Positions 24,635 through 33,692 of a DNA stretch of 64,000 nt are shown in pieces (the first letter of the stretch is position 1; each line of letters starts with the position of its first letter). The notes below the pieces were generated by a model. The model did not search any database, was not told the DNA's origin, and saw nothing but the letters and a program-made list of their open reading frames with translations. The position numbers and the translations under genes are program-made. The DNA is from Flavobacteriales bacterium (GTDB lineage Bacteria > Bacteroidota > Bacteroidia > Flavobacteriales_G > Salibacteraceae): the NCBI GenBank assembly GCA_018660685.1, contig JABJJW010000024.1, positions 62,001 through 126,000 on the forward strand, given 5' to 3'.

Positions 24635-25339
24635 TTATTCCAAGAATACTTCCATGTTTTTCACTACCAGCGCATCAAACTCCTCCTTGTTTAGATTCCT
24701 GTAGTTATCATTCACATGGAAGACGTTCGTATCGATTTCCTGAGGAATAATCTTGGTAGCCTTAAGTCTCATGTGCATGCCGTAATTATCAACTTGGTAA
24801 TCGAGTAGAACACCAGTGATATCGCTGTAAGGTGTAAACCAGTTGGGATTTTTTAGCTCTATATCGTCTGTGTAGAAGAACTCGTAATTCTCTTTGTTTG
24901 GGTCGTTGAAATCAAGAATGATTTTAGTGCACCGAGCATCCGCTAGTTTAGATGACTCCGATGTAGTTTTCAGAGTGAATGGAGGGAGAACATTGGTCAT
25001 TTCTTTGGCACCTGCCTGATCCAATTCGAGAACGTAGCGATCACTAAAAAGCTTAATCATGTTGAATAGCCTTTGTTTGGAAGCGTCAGATATGACCGCC
25101 ATCTCGACAATTCCTCCTGCAGTTTTAAGCTCAGACTTATATCGATCATCCTTAAACATAAGGACCATCTTATCAGGAAGCATTTCGAGCATGAGGTTAT
25201 TCGAATCCATTTCGGGATAGGTCACATCGAACTCTATAACTCCTTCGGTGATGTGTTTTTCAAATGCTGCATCTTCACCACAACGGGTGAATATGACACT
25301 GAGCACGATAAGTGCCGATATAGCGGTTAGTCTCCTCAA
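24635..25339 (-). CDS. Hypothetical lipoprotein
   Basis: Probable lipoprotein of about 234 aa. From TTG 25339 it starts LRRLTAISALIVLSVIFTRC: basic residues, a hydrophobic stretch, then a Cys followed by GEDA. The residue before the Cys is Arg, which is atypical for a lipobox, so lipidation is not certain. The rest alternates beta-strands (IEFDVTYPEMDSNNLMLEML, then DKMVLMFKDDRYKSEL) and lacks any domain I recognise. The longer frame from 25408 would hide the signal sequence, and a -7 box at 25359-25366 also favours the shorter form. It is divergent from the arginase gene. Confidence 0.68.
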   Translation of the reverse strand: MRRLTAISALIVLSVIFTRCGEDAAFEKHITEGVIEFDVTYPEMDSNNLMLEMLPDKMVLMFKDDRYKSELKTAGGIVEMAVISDASKQRLFNMIKLFSDRYVLELDQAGAKEMTNVLPPFTLKTTSESSKLADARCTKIILDFNDPNKENYEFFYTDDIELKNPNWFTPYSDITGVLLDYQVDNYGMHMRLKATKIIPQEIDTNVFHVNDNYRNLNKEEFDALVVKNMEVFLE

Positions 25340-25358
25340 ACTAGTTTCAGGGGCCCGA

Positions 25359-25366
25359 CAAAAATA
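25359..25366 (-). promoter_or_regulatory. Candidate -7 box of the hypothetical lipoprotein gene
   Basis: Minus strand reads TATTTTTG, 19 nt before TTG 25339. It falls inside the longer open frame from 25408, which argues that the longer start is not used. No -33 element is evident. Confidence 0.35.
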
Positions 25367-25448
25367 TACATGGTATCGAGACTGAAAACATTGATCTTGT
25401 TTTCTCAAGTTCTTTAGTCAAATTACCTTCGCGCTTCAATCTGAAATC

Positions 25449-26396
25449 ATGCTCAAGTATTTAATTCAAAAATCAGAGATCGGTGCCGGCACAAGGGGCA
25501 GTAGCCTTGGCCCCATGGCTATTAGACTTGCAGCCGCTGCGGATGAAAATCCTCTTTTTAGAAACCAATCTGTGGAAGAAATTCCAAATGAAAATTCAGC
25601 CTTGTTTGAAGTCGATTCTACGCCTCATGCGAAGCGAATCGATCAAGTAGTGAAGGTTTATCAGCAACATTCCGATGTCATCTATCGGAATATGGACATG
25701 GGCAATACCCTTGTTATCCTTTCTGCGGATCATGCTTCGGCAGGAGCCACAATTGCCGGAATTCGAATGGCTCATCCAGAGAAAAGGCTTGGTGTGATTT
25801 GGATTGACGCCCATGCCGATTTGCATTCTCCTTTCACTACACCATCAGGAAATGTACACGGAATGCCACTGGCAATCAGCCTTGCAAAAGATAACTTGGC
25901 CATGCAGCGAAATAACCCTTCTGAACAATGCTGTGAGAGCTGGGAAGAGCTCAAGAACACTGGTGGTATTTCCCCAAAATTGAATCCGACCGACCTTGTT
26001 TTTATTGGTGTAAGAGATGCTGAGCGTGAGGAAGCCTACATAATGAATGAGGACAGAATTGTCAATCATAAGGTGTCAGACGTGCGAGCTGCAGGGGCAG
26101 TAGAAACTGCCCATAAGTCGTTGGAATATCTCAGCGAATGTGACTTGATCTATGTTTCTTTTGATGTGGATAGCATGGACCCATCCATGGTTTCACATGG
26201 GACAGGTACCCCAGTAAAAGATGGTTTAAGTGCCAAAGAAGCCGAATTGATCTTGACCACTCTATTAAAGGACGAGCGAGCGAATTGTGTTGAATTTGTG
26301 GAGGTGAATCCTCTCTTGGATGAAAAGAAAAACTACATGGCAGAAACAGCTTTATTGCTTGTTGAAGCTTCGGTAAACGTATTAGAGAATAAGTAG
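25449..26396 (+). CDS. Arginase/ureohydrolase family protein
   Basis: Binuclear-manganese ureohydrolase, 315 aa, probably arginase (arginine to ornithine and urea). Metal-binding motifs are ILSADHASAGATIAG (about 90-104, the place of GGDHS), VIWIDAHADLHSP (about 117-129) and VSFDVDSMDPSMVSHGTGTPV (about 235-255). SGNVHGMPLA (about 134-143) matches the arginase loop that contacts the substrate carboxylate, which favours arginase over agmatinase. Its stop is directly followed by the argS ATG with no spacing, so they are cotranscribed; both deal with arginine supply. Confidence 0.87.
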   Translation: MLKYLIQKSEIGAGTRGSSLGPMAIRLAAAADENPLFRNQSVEEIPNENSALFEVDSTPHAKRIDQVVKVYQQHSDVIYRNMDMGNTLVILSADHASAGATIAGIRMAHPEKRLGVIWIDAHADLHSPFTTPSGNVHGMPLAISLAKDNLAMQRNNPSEQCCESWEELKNTGGISPKLNPTDLVFIGVRDAEREEAYIMNEDRIVNHKVSDVRAAGAVETAHKSLEYLSECDLIYVSFDVDSMDPSMVSHGTGTPVKDGLSAKEAELILTTLLKDERANCVEFVEVNPLLDEKKNYMAETALLLVEASVNVLENK

Positions 26397-28169
26397 ATGA
26401 TCAGAGCGAAGATTGCTGAAGCTGTTGCGGCTTTTTTAAAGAAGGAGTTTGAACAAGACGTCGATTCGTCCACAGTCCAAATTGAAGTTACCCGAAAAGA
26501 GTTTGAAGGGGATTACACCCTCGTCGTGTTTCCTTTTGTGCGCATGATGAAATGCAAGCCCGAACAAGCTGCTGAAAGCCTGGGCGATTATCTACAAGAT
26601 GAGCTGGCAGACATAGTTGGTTTCGGAGTTATCAAGGGTTTTCTCAACCTCAATTTATCTGCTGAATACTGGACGAATCAACTCGAGGCTACGATCACAG
26701 ATACACAATGGACCTCTAAACGAGTTGGCGACGAATTAATGCTCGTTGAGTTCAGTTCACCCAACACCAATAAACCGTTACACCTGGGACATCTAAGAAA
26801 TATATTCTTGGGACACAGCGTCAGTCTTATCAATGAGTTTGAAGGCAAAAATGTCGTGAAAACGCAAATTATCAATGACCGAGGTGTTCACATATGCAAG
26901 AGCATGTTCGCCTGGAAAATGCACGGAAAGGGAGAAACCCCGAAATCAGTAGGGATGAAAGGAGACAAGTATGTGGGAAAGTACTATGTCATGTATGATG
27001 ACCATCTCAAGAAACAAGTAGAAGCATTAGTTAATAAAGGCCTCGAGGAGGATCAGGCCAAAAAGGAAGCAATGCTGACCAAAAAAGTCCAAGAGATGCT
27101 AATCGACTGGGAGAATGGGGATGAAGAAACCCGAGAACTCTGGAAAATGATGAATGGCTGGGTTTACGAGGGCTTTGATGAAACCTACGAACGGATGGGC
27201 GTTTCGTTTGATTATCTATACTACGAATCTGACACGTATCTAAAAGGGAAGTCCATCGTTGAAAAAGGCCTAGATCAAGGCTTATTCATTCAAAAAGACG
27301 ATGGTTCAATTTGGGTGGATCTAAAACAGGAAGGACTCGATCAAAAACTTTTGGTTCGGGCAGACGGAACCACGGTTTACATGACTCAAGATATTGGTAC
27401 TGCAGCCCAGCGCTACGAAGACTATCCTAATTTGGAGCGAATCGTTTACACGGTTGGGGACGAGCAGGATTATCATTTCCAAGTATTATTCCTAACGCTA
27501 CATAAACTTGGGTTTTCTTGGGCAGAAGCCTGCCGACACCTAAGTTATGGGATGGTTGATCTGCCGACCGGTAAAATGAAATCTCGCGAGGGTAAAGTCG
27601 TTGACGCCGACGATTTAATGGAAGAAGTTGTTAATGCGGCAAAATCATCTTCTCTTGAAAAAGGAAAGTTGAATGATATGGATGAAGCCCAACAGGCCGA
27701 ACTTTTCGAAATCTTGGGAATCGGGGCTTTGAAATTTTTCCTTTTGCGGGTTGACCCGCGAAAGCGAATGCTGTTCAACCCTGAAGAATCCGTGGCGCTA
27801 ACAGGCGATACGGGTCCCTTTGTGCAATACACGTATGCTCGTTGTCGAGCAGTATTGAGAAAAGGGGGAACCGAAGACATAGTTGGCACCTCACTCAGTG
27901 AAATTTCGGACAAGGAACGCCATCTCATGAGAGAGCTTAGAAACTTCCGTCAGGTTACAAAAGAGGCAGCCGAGAGCATGAATCCGTCTGCGATTGCTTC
28001 CTATGTTTTGGACATCGCCAAGCTATACAATCAATTTTATCACGATATTCACATTCTAAATGCAGAAGGGGATGAACGTAAATTCAGGTTAGGATTAACC
28101 AGTCTTACTGCTCAGACCATTAAAACTTCTATGTCTTTACTCGGAATACGAGTACCCGAAAGAATGTAA
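26397..28169 (+). CDS. argS: Arginyl-tRNA synthetase
   Basis: Class I aminoacyl-tRNA synthetase charging tRNA-Arg, 590 aa, the normal length. The N-terminal additional domain covers about residues 1-105. The HIGH-type motif is SPNTNKPLHLGHLRNIFLG (about 119-137). The adenylation core includes YTVGDEQDYHFQVLFLTL and the KMSK-equivalent GKMKSREGKVVDADDLM. The DALR-type anticodon-binding domain with PFVQYTYARCRAVL ends the protein. It begins directly at the arginase stop and overlaps the M1-like gene by one base (TAATG). Confidence 0.96.
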   Translation: MIRAKIAEAVAAFLKKEFEQDVDSSTVQIEVTRKEFEGDYTLVVFPFVRMMKCKPEQAAESLGDYLQDELADIVGFGVIKGFLNLNLSAEYWTNQLEATITDTQWTSKRVGDELMLVEFSSPNTNKPLHLGHLRNIFLGHSVSLINEFEGKNVVKTQIINDRGVHICKSMFAWKMHGKGETPKSVGMKGDKYVGKYYVMYDDHLKKQVEALVNKGLEEDQAKKEAMLTKKVQEMLIDWENGDEETRELWKMMNGWVYEGFDETYERMGVSFDYLYYESDTYLKGKSIVEKGLDQGLFIQKDDGSIWVDLKQEGLDQKLLVRADGTTVYMTQDIGTAAQRYEDYPNLERIVYTVGDEQDYHFQVLFLTLHKLGFSWAEACRHLSYGMVDLPTGKMKSREGKVVDADDLMEEVVNAAKSSSLEKGKLNDMDEAQQAELFEILGIGALKFFLLRVDPRKRMLFNPEESVALTGDTGPFVQYTYARCRAVLRKGGTEDIVGTSLSEISDKERHLMRELRNFRQVTKEAAESMNPSAIASYVLDIAKLYNQFYHDIHILNAEGDERKFRLGLTSLTAQTIKTSMSLLGIRVPERM

Positions 28170-29890
28170 TGTTGCTATACAGGACTTTCTTGATCGGATG
28201 CGTAATGACCCTGGGCTTCCAACATACTCTTGACGCTCAAATCAATATGTTTTGGGAGACTCCAGAGAATGAAATGGAGTACCGAAAGTTTACTCGGAAT
28301 GATTCCTTAAGAGGTGGCTATCACGATCTGCGTTCCAACAACGATGTCACCCATTACAAGCTTGATTTAACGATAAACCCTGCATCAAAATCCTTAAGTG
28401 GAAATGTGAAGGTTTATTTCCGCGCTTTGAAAATCATACATCAATTACAACTGGATCTGTATGATAATCTTAAAATTGAGTCCGTCCGGACACCGGGACG
28501 CGATGTTACGCTTAAGAGGGAACAACATAGACTCATATTGAATTTCGAACCAAGAATCAAAATTGGTGAACGAATCGAAGTTGAAATTCAGTATAAAGGA
28601 AAGCCCATCGTGGATGAGAACCCGCCTATGAATGGTGGTTTTATATGGCAAGATGATACACTAGGGAAGCCATTCGTCGGTGTGAGCTGTGGTCGGAAAG
28701 GGGCAAGTCTCTGGTGGCCTGTAAAAGATCATCTCTATGATGAACCCGACAGCGTAAGCATGACGGTGAGAATTCCACCGGACCTTAAATGCATCAGTAA
28801 TGGTAAGCTCAGGAATCATTACATCGACGACAACAATAAGCAGGTCTACGAATGGGCTCATTCATATCCTATCAACCCATATAATGTTACTCTCTATGTC
28901 GGTGACTATGTGCATATCGAGGATGCCTACCTGAGCAAATCAGGAAACTCTATTGACCTTCACTACTATGTCCGACCGGAAAACCAGGAAGCGGCGAGCA
29001 AACTCTTTAACGCTCAAGTAAAAAAGATTCTTGGGATCTTCGAAAGTCGATTTGGTCCTTACCCTTGGCCAAAGGATGGATTTAAGCTTGTCGAAAGTCC
29101 TTATGAAGGAGTAGAACACCAAACAGCAATTGCCTTTGGAGATAAATTCAACAGACAATCCTCGACTTCATTTGATGAAGTTCTGGTGAGGGCAACAGCC
29201 CATGAATGGTGGGGAAACAGCGTTACCGCTAAAGACTTCGGTGACATCTGGATTCATGAAGGGTTTGCTACCTATGCTGAGGCTTTGGTTGATGAGCAAA
29301 TTGCAGGCTATGAGTCCTATTTAAATTTTCTTTATCGAAAAGCATTTCTAATTACGAATTGGCAGCCCGTTATCGGTCCTTCCGAAGTGAAAAGCTGGGA
29401 CAGTACCCAACCCGACCCACAGGCTAAAGGCGCTCTCTTTTTGCACACTCTTCGCATGAAGATTGGCGACGATAGGCTCTTTTTCGATATTCTTTCTTCA
29501 TTTTATAAAAAGCATGCCCACGGTCATGCCACCACCCATGACTTTTTGGAAATGGTGACCAATAAGACCCGAGAACCGTACACACTACTCTTTCAGCAGT
29601 ATCTGTATCAACGAAAGCCTCCGGTTCTAGAATTTCAAGTCGTTAGAGGAATTGAAGGAGAAGAGAGCTATATGCTCTATCGCTATTCTGAAATCGTGGA
29701 TAAGCTTGAACTACCCTTGAAATTTAAGATAGGTGGCACGACCGTTCCGATAAACCCTCGACCGGAAGTTCAAAAAGTCATCATTCCAGACAATGGTAAA
29801 ATTATTAGAAATTCTACTGTTTGTTATGTCTCCTGCGTCCCTTCCGATAATTTACTCCAGCTTTTTGAAGAGCAGGGGAATAAGGAGTAA
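28169..29890 (+). CDS. M1 metallopeptidase homologue lacking catalytic residues (predicted pseudoenzyme)
   Basis: M1 aminopeptidase-fold protein, 573 aa, with a signal peptide (residues 1-24). The N-terminal beta-saddle has HYKLDLTINPASKSLSGNV (about 63-81), and the substrate-side motif is SPYEGVEHQTAIAFGDKF (about 310-327), the place of GxMEN. At the zinc site the expected HEXXH reads RATAH (341-345): first zinc-ligand His and catalytic Glu are Arg and Ala. The second His (345) and the downstream Glu (364, WIHEGFATYAEAL) remain. The conserved Tyr before KGA (YxKG) is Gln 418. So peptidase activity is unlikely. It is translationally coupled to argS. Confidence 0.85.
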   Translation: MLLYRTFLIGCVMTLGFQHTLDAQINMFWETPENEMEYRKFTRNDSLRGGYHDLRSNNDVTHYKLDLTINPASKSLSGNVKVYFRALKIIHQLQLDLYDNLKIESVRTPGRDVTLKREQHRLILNFEPRIKIGERIEVEIQYKGKPIVDENPPMNGGFIWQDDTLGKPFVGVSCGRKGASLWWPVKDHLYDEPDSVSMTVRIPPDLKCISNGKLRNHYIDDNNKQVYEWAHSYPINPYNVTLYVGDYVHIEDAYLSKSGNSIDLHYYVRPENQEAASKLFNAQVKKILGIFESRFGPYPWPKDGFKLVESPYEGVEHQTAIAFGDKFNRQSSTSFDEVLVRATAHEWWGNSVTAKDFGDIWIHEGFATYAEALVDEQIAGYESYLNFLYRKAFLITNWQPVIGPSEVKSWDSTQPDPQAKGALFLHTLRMKIGDDRLFFDILSSFYKKHAHGHATTHDFLEMVTNKTREPYTLLFQQYLYQRKPPVLEFQVVRGIEGEESYMLYRYSEIVDKLELPLKFKIGGTTVPINPRPEVQKVIIPDNGKIIRNSTVCYVSCVPSDNLLQLFEEQGNKE

Positions 29891-29907
29891 TGATTCACCA
29901 TTCTTCA

Positions 29908-29937
29908 TTGTTTCCTAATTCTAGCTCCTTACTTTTG
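29908..29937 (+). promoter_or_regulatory. Promoter of ffh
   Basis: TTG at 29908-29910, 19-nt spacer, TACTTTTG at 29930-29937: a full Bacteroidota -33/-7 pair. It lies 28 nt before the ffh ATG and starts a new transcription unit after the M1-like gene. Confidence 0.7.
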
Positions 29938-29965
29938 CCATCCTTTTTAAAACTGGGAATTACAC

Positions 29966-31309
29966 ATGTTTGAAAGTCTTTCGGAGAAGCTAGAGAAGTC
30001 CTTTAAGGTCCTCAAAGGGCAAGGTCAGATCACAGAGATCAATGTTGCAGAGACGATGAAGGAAATTCGTCGGTCGCTCCTTGACGCTGATGTCAATTTT
30101 AAAATCGCAAAGGATTTCACTAGTACTGTAAAGGAAAAGGCACTCGGAGAAAATGTACTCACGGCAGTTTCACCTGGTCAACTTCTAGTGAAGATTACGA
30201 AGGATGAGCTGTCCAATTTGATGGGTGGTGAAGCCGAGGACATCAATTTAGTCGGCAAACCTGCCGTTATTCTGATGGCCGGCCTTCAAGGTTCAGGTAA
30301 GACAACTCACACAGGTAAACTTGCTAGATTCCTAAAGTCTAAGCGCGGAAGACAGGTATTACTCGTTGCTTGCGATGTGTACCGTCCTGCGGCCATTGAT
30401 CAACTTGAAGTGGTTGGAGAACAGGTCGGTTGTGAAGTCTATTCGGAGAGAGAGAATCAAGATCCGGTTGCCATAGCGAAGAATGCGATCAAGCATGCTG
30501 AGAGCAAAGGAATTAACACAGTCATCGTTGATACAGCTGGTCGCCTTGCGGTAGATGAACAAATGATGGATGAAATTGAAGCCATCAAGAAAGGAATCTT
30601 TCCATCTGAGACCCTTTTTGTCGTTGACTCGATGACCGGTCAAGATGCTGTAAACACAGCTAAATCATTTAATGAGCGCATTAATTTTGACGGAGTAATT
30701 CTCACCAAGTTAGATGGTGACACCCGAGGTGGTGCTGCCTTGTCTATCCGATCTGTGGTTGAAAAGCCGATCAAGTTTGTTGGTTTAGGTGAAAAGATGG
30801 ACGCTTTGGACGTTTTCCATCCAAACAGAATGGCCGATCGTATTCTTGGAATGGGTGACATTGTTTCCCTCGTCGAGAAGGCTCAAGAACAATATGATGA
30901 GGAAGAAGCTAGGCGGCTTCAAAAGAAAATTGCCAAGAACAAATTTGATTTCAACGACTTCCTTGGTCAGATTCAGCAGATCAAGAAAATGGGCAACGTG
31001 AAGGACCTCATGGGCATGATTCCAGGAATGGGAAAGGCAATGAAAGATGTTGATATTGATGATGATGCCTTCCAAGGAATTGAGGCGATCATTCGCTCTA
31101 TGACCAAGGAGGAAAGAGAAAATCCACACGTGATCAACGGAAGTAGAAGGACGAGGATAGCTGCCGGAGCTGGAACAACTGTCACTGAGGTAAACAAACT
31201 CCTGAAGCAGTTTGAGGAGATGCGAAAAATGATGCGTATGTTCAACGACAAATCCAAGATGAACCAGATGATGCAATCGATGAAAGGTGCACCTGGTAAA
31301 ATGGGCTAA
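29966..31309 (+). CDS. ffh: Signal recognition particle protein Ffh (SRP54)
   Basis: GTPase that, with 4.5S RNA, brings nascent membrane proteins to the Sec translocon. The 447-aa product has the N domain (1-90), then the G domain: LMAGLQGSGKTTHTGKLA (about 104-121, G1), DVYRPAAIDQL (about 136-146), DTAGRLAVDEQMM (about 189-201, G3), TKLDGDTRGGAAL (about 246-258, G4) and GLGEKMDALDVF. The methionine-rich M domain starts at about 325; the C-terminus has the clusters MRKMMRMF and MNQMMQSM that cradle signal sequences. folD follows after 10 bp. Confidence 0.97.
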   Translation: MFESLSEKLEKSFKVLKGQGQITEINVAETMKEIRRSLLDADVNFKIAKDFTSTVKEKALGENVLTAVSPGQLLVKITKDELSNLMGGEAEDINLVGKPAVILMAGLQGSGKTTHTGKLARFLKSKRGRQVLLVACDVYRPAAIDQLEVVGEQVGCEVYSERENQDPVAIAKNAIKHAESKGINTVIVDTAGRLAVDEQMMDEIEAIKKGIFPSETLFVVDSMTGQDAVNTAKSFNERINFDGVILTKLDGDTRGGAALSIRSVVEKPIKFVGLGEKMDALDVFHPNRMADRILGMGDIVSLVEKAQEQYDEEEARRLQKKIAKNKFDFNDFLGQIQQIKKMGNVKDLMGMIPGMGKAMKDVDIDDDAFQGIEAIIRSMTKEERENPHVINGSRRTRIAAGAGTTVTEVNKLLKQFEEMRKMMRMFNDKSKMNQMMQSMKGAPGKMG

Positions 31310-31319
31310 ACACTGACCT

Positions 31320-32195
31320 ATGGAACTTATTGACGGCAAAGCCATCTCACTCACTTTGAGAGAAGAACTGAGAATTGAAGTAGAAGAAATGGTGAAAGGT
31401 GGCCATCGACCTCCGCACTTAGCAGTGATTCTCGTAGGAGAAAATCCTGCAAGTCAGGCCTACGTCGGGGCAAAAGTCAAGGCTTGCGAGAAGGCCGGCT
31501 TTAAGAGTTCCTCCCTCCATTTTGAACCAACCATTTCGCAGGACGATCTATTGAAGGCCATCCAAACCTTGAATGATGATGATGAACTGGATGGGTTTAT
31601 TATTCAACTTCCATTGCCTGATCATATTGACGAAAACGCAGTAATTGAAACGGTAGATCCTACAAAGGATGTAGATGGATTTCATCCGATCAATGTTGGG
31701 CGAATGGCAATTGGTCTAGATTCATTCATATCTGCCACACCAGGCGGAATTGTTGAGATGATGAGAAGAATGAACATCGAAACGGAAGGCAAGCATTGTG
31801 TCATCCTTGGAAGAAGTAACATCGTCGGTGCTCCAATGGCGATGCTGATGAGGCGCAAAGGGCATCCTGGAAATTGCACCGTTACCGTCGCTCATTCACG
31901 AACCAAAGACATCAAAAGCATTACGACTCAAGCTGACATTCTCATTGCTGCAATTGGAATTCCTGAATATGTCAAGCCTGATATGGTGAAGGAAGGGGCG
32001 GTGGTCATTGACGTTGGAATCAACAGGGTTGAAGATGCCTCTCGAGAACGTGGCTATCGACTAACTGGTGACGTCGCATTCGGTGAAGTCAGTCCTAAGT
32101 GTAGTTACATTACTCCTGTCCCGGGAGGTGTCGGACCAATGACTATTGCCTATTTACTGAACAACACGATGATAGCAGCCCGAAAGAGGATGTAG
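31320..32195 (+). CDS. folD: Bifunctional methylenetetrahydrofolate dehydrogenase/cyclohydrolase
   Basis: Converts 5,10-methylene-THF to 10-formyl-THF using NADP, feeding purine synthesis. The 291-aa product has the substrate segment VGENPASQAYVGAKVKACE (about 36-54; catalytic Lys in the YVGAKxK motif), FIIQLPLPDHID (about 94-105), KDVDGFHPINVGRM (about 118-131), and the NADP loop VILGRSNIVGAPMAMLM (about 161-177). VIDVGINR and the closing PVPGGVGPMTIAYLLNN are intact. Shares a transcription unit with ffh. A weak hairpin follows the gene. Confidence 0.96.
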   Translation: MELIDGKAISLTLREELRIEVEEMVKGGHRPPHLAVILVGENPASQAYVGAKVKACEKAGFKSSSLHFEPTISQDDLLKAIQTLNDDDELDGFIIQLPLPDHIDENAVIETVDPTKDVDGFHPINVGRMAIGLDSFISATPGGIVEMMRRMNIETEGKHCVILGRSNIVGAPMAMLMRRKGHPGNCTVTVAHSRTKDIKSITTQADILIAAIGIPEYVKPDMVKEGAVVIDVGINRVEDASRERGYRLTGDVAFGEVSPKCSYITPVPGGVGPMTIAYLLNNTMIAARKRM

Positions 32196-32202
32196 TCCTC
32201 AT

Positions 32203-32221
32203 TCTTGCTCATAATGCAAGA
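32203..32221 (+). terminator. Weak hairpin downstream of folD
   Basis: TCTTGC, 7-nt loop, GCAAGA makes a 6-bp stem 7 bp after the folD stop, followed only by a short TTT. It could be a weak terminator or processing site. The remaining gap to murB (32222-32310) holds no other feature I can support. Confidence 0.25.
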
Positions 32222-32310
32222 TTTCAGCGTTCACAGTTTTCAACATTGCACCTGTTTTAAGTGTCTGCTCAAGAGAGTATATAATCATCCGCGTTTGCGT
32301 TCTTTGCTAG

Positions 32311-33318
32311 GTGATTATTGAAGATCAAGTCGATTTAACGCCATTCAACACATTTGGCCTCAGCGCAATTGCGGAACGACTCGTACGCATTCGTACGCAA
32401 GAAGATCTCCTTGCATACTTTCAGGACTTTAAAACCCCATCACTTGTACTAGGCGGAGGGAGTAATTTGCTTTTGACGAAAGACATTTCTGGTGATGTGT
32501 TGCGATTAGAGATTCCAGGAATTGACATCATCGATGATTCCGAAGACTCTGTATTGCTTGAGGTCGGGGCCGGAGTCGTCTGGCACGAATTTGTTCTCCA
32601 TTGCATTGCACAGGGTTGGGGTGGCGTTGAGAATTTATCCCTTATCCCGGGGAGTGTTGGTGCAGCTCCCATGCAAAACATAGGCGCATATGGTGTCGAC
32701 CTCAGTAGCGTGTTTGATTCACTTACTGCTTATTTGATAGCGGATGAAGTCTTTGAAGATTTTAATAATGAAGCGTGTCGGTTTGGTTATCGAGAGAGTA
32801 TTTTCAAAAAGGAATTGAGAGACAAGGCTGTTATCAGCTCTGTTCGATTTAGACTTCAGAAACACCCAACCCTGAACACCAGTTATGGTGCCATTGAAGC
32901 TCAACTGGATTCCATGGGATTTGCGGATTTGTCTATCAAGGCGATAAGCGATGCCGTGATTGCCATTCGGAGGAGTAAGCTACCGGATCCAGAAGAAATT
33001 GGAAATAGTGGTAGTTTTTTTAAAAACCCGGTGATCGATCAACTAGAATTTGAAAGACTTCAACGAGAATTTCCGGGAATCGTAGGCTACCCAGCTGGTA
33101 GCAGATTAGTAAAAGTGGCTGCAGGCTGGCTTATTGAGAAAGCCGGATATAAGGGCAAGTCATTTGGAAATTACGGCGTTCATGCGAATCAAGCTTTAGT
33201 GCTCGTTAACCATGGCGGAGCAAAAGGTTCCGATGTTTTTAACCTAAGTGAAGAGATCATTCACACAATTGACGAACTTTTTGAAATACGACTTGAGCGA
33301 GAGGTTAATGTGATCTAG
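32311..33318 (+). CDS. murB: UDP-N-acetylenolpyruvoylglucosamine reductase
   Basis: FAD enzyme making UDP-MurNAc for peptidoglycan. The 335-aa product starts at GTG 32311 with MIIEDQVDLTPFNTFGL, the typical type-I MurB opening (NTFG). LVLGGGSNLLL (about 46-56), LIPGSVGAAPMQNIGAYG (about 111-128, FAD loop), the FGYRESIFK segment with the conserved YR(D/E)S (about 154-162), and GNSGSFFKNPV (about 231-241, with the catalytic Ser) are intact. KSFGNYGVHANQALVLVN closes the domain. The length and C-terminal part fit the E. coli-type enzyme. Ends 4 bp into the convergent kinase remnant. Confidence 0.96.
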   Translation: MIIEDQVDLTPFNTFGLSAIAERLVRIRTQEDLLAYFQDFKTPSLVLGGGSNLLLTKDISGDVLRLEIPGIDIIDDSEDSVLLEVGAGVVWHEFVLHCIAQGWGGVENLSLIPGSVGAAPMQNIGAYGVDLSSVFDSLTAYLIADEVFEDFNNEACRFGYRESIFKKELRDKAVISSVRFRLQKHPTLNTSYGAIEAQLDSMGFADLSIKAISDAVIAIRRSKLPDPEEIGNSGSFFKNPVIDQLEFERLQREFPGIVGYPAGSRLVKVAAGWLIEKAGYKGKSFGNYGVHANQALVLVNHGGAKGSDVFNLSEEIIHTIDELFEIRLEREVNVI

Positions 33319-33656
33319 GCTCTTGGAACTCGAAGGGTGCATTTTGTGCCACTTCCCAGCTTTGAGTCGACTGTGAGATCAATGCCCAGTTGATCACAGA
33401 ATAGTTTTACCAAGGGTAAACCGATACCATGTCCTTTTTCATCGGATGTGCCTCTGCTACTTCCGCCGACAATGAATATGTGCTTCAATTGATCTGATGA
33501 CATCCCTATTCCATTGTCGGAAATGCTCAGTTCAATGTGCTGATCAGACTCCATCGATTCAATCTTGATTTCACCCGCTTTTTTATCACTGAATTTAACC
33601 GCATTGCTCAAAAGGTTTCGCACTATAATTCCGAACATTTCTCGATCTGTAGTCAA
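33315..33656 (-). CDS. C-terminal HATPase part of the interrupted histidine kinase
   Basis: Same frame as the upstream part, beyond the stop. It could be translated from a TTG at 33656 as a 113-aa ATPase domain (MTTDREMFGI to the end) with all ATP-binding boxes. No promoter is seen between the two parts, so separate expression would rely on reinitiation. Confidence 0.55.
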   Translation of the reverse strand: MTTDREMFGIIVRNLLSNAVKFSDKKAGEIKIESMESDQHIELSISDNGIGMSSDQLKHIFIVGGSSRGTSDEKGHGIGLPLVKLFCDQLGIDLTVDSKLGSGTKCTLRVPRA

Positions 33657-33692
33657 TTCAACAGCGTGTAATTCAGTATTTATAATTACCTT

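Noticed and set aside
32388-32404. Short tandem repeat CGTACGCATTCGTACGCAA inside murB
   Set aside because: It codes for an ordinary VRIRTQ stretch of MurB and is not repeated elsewhere; likely chance.
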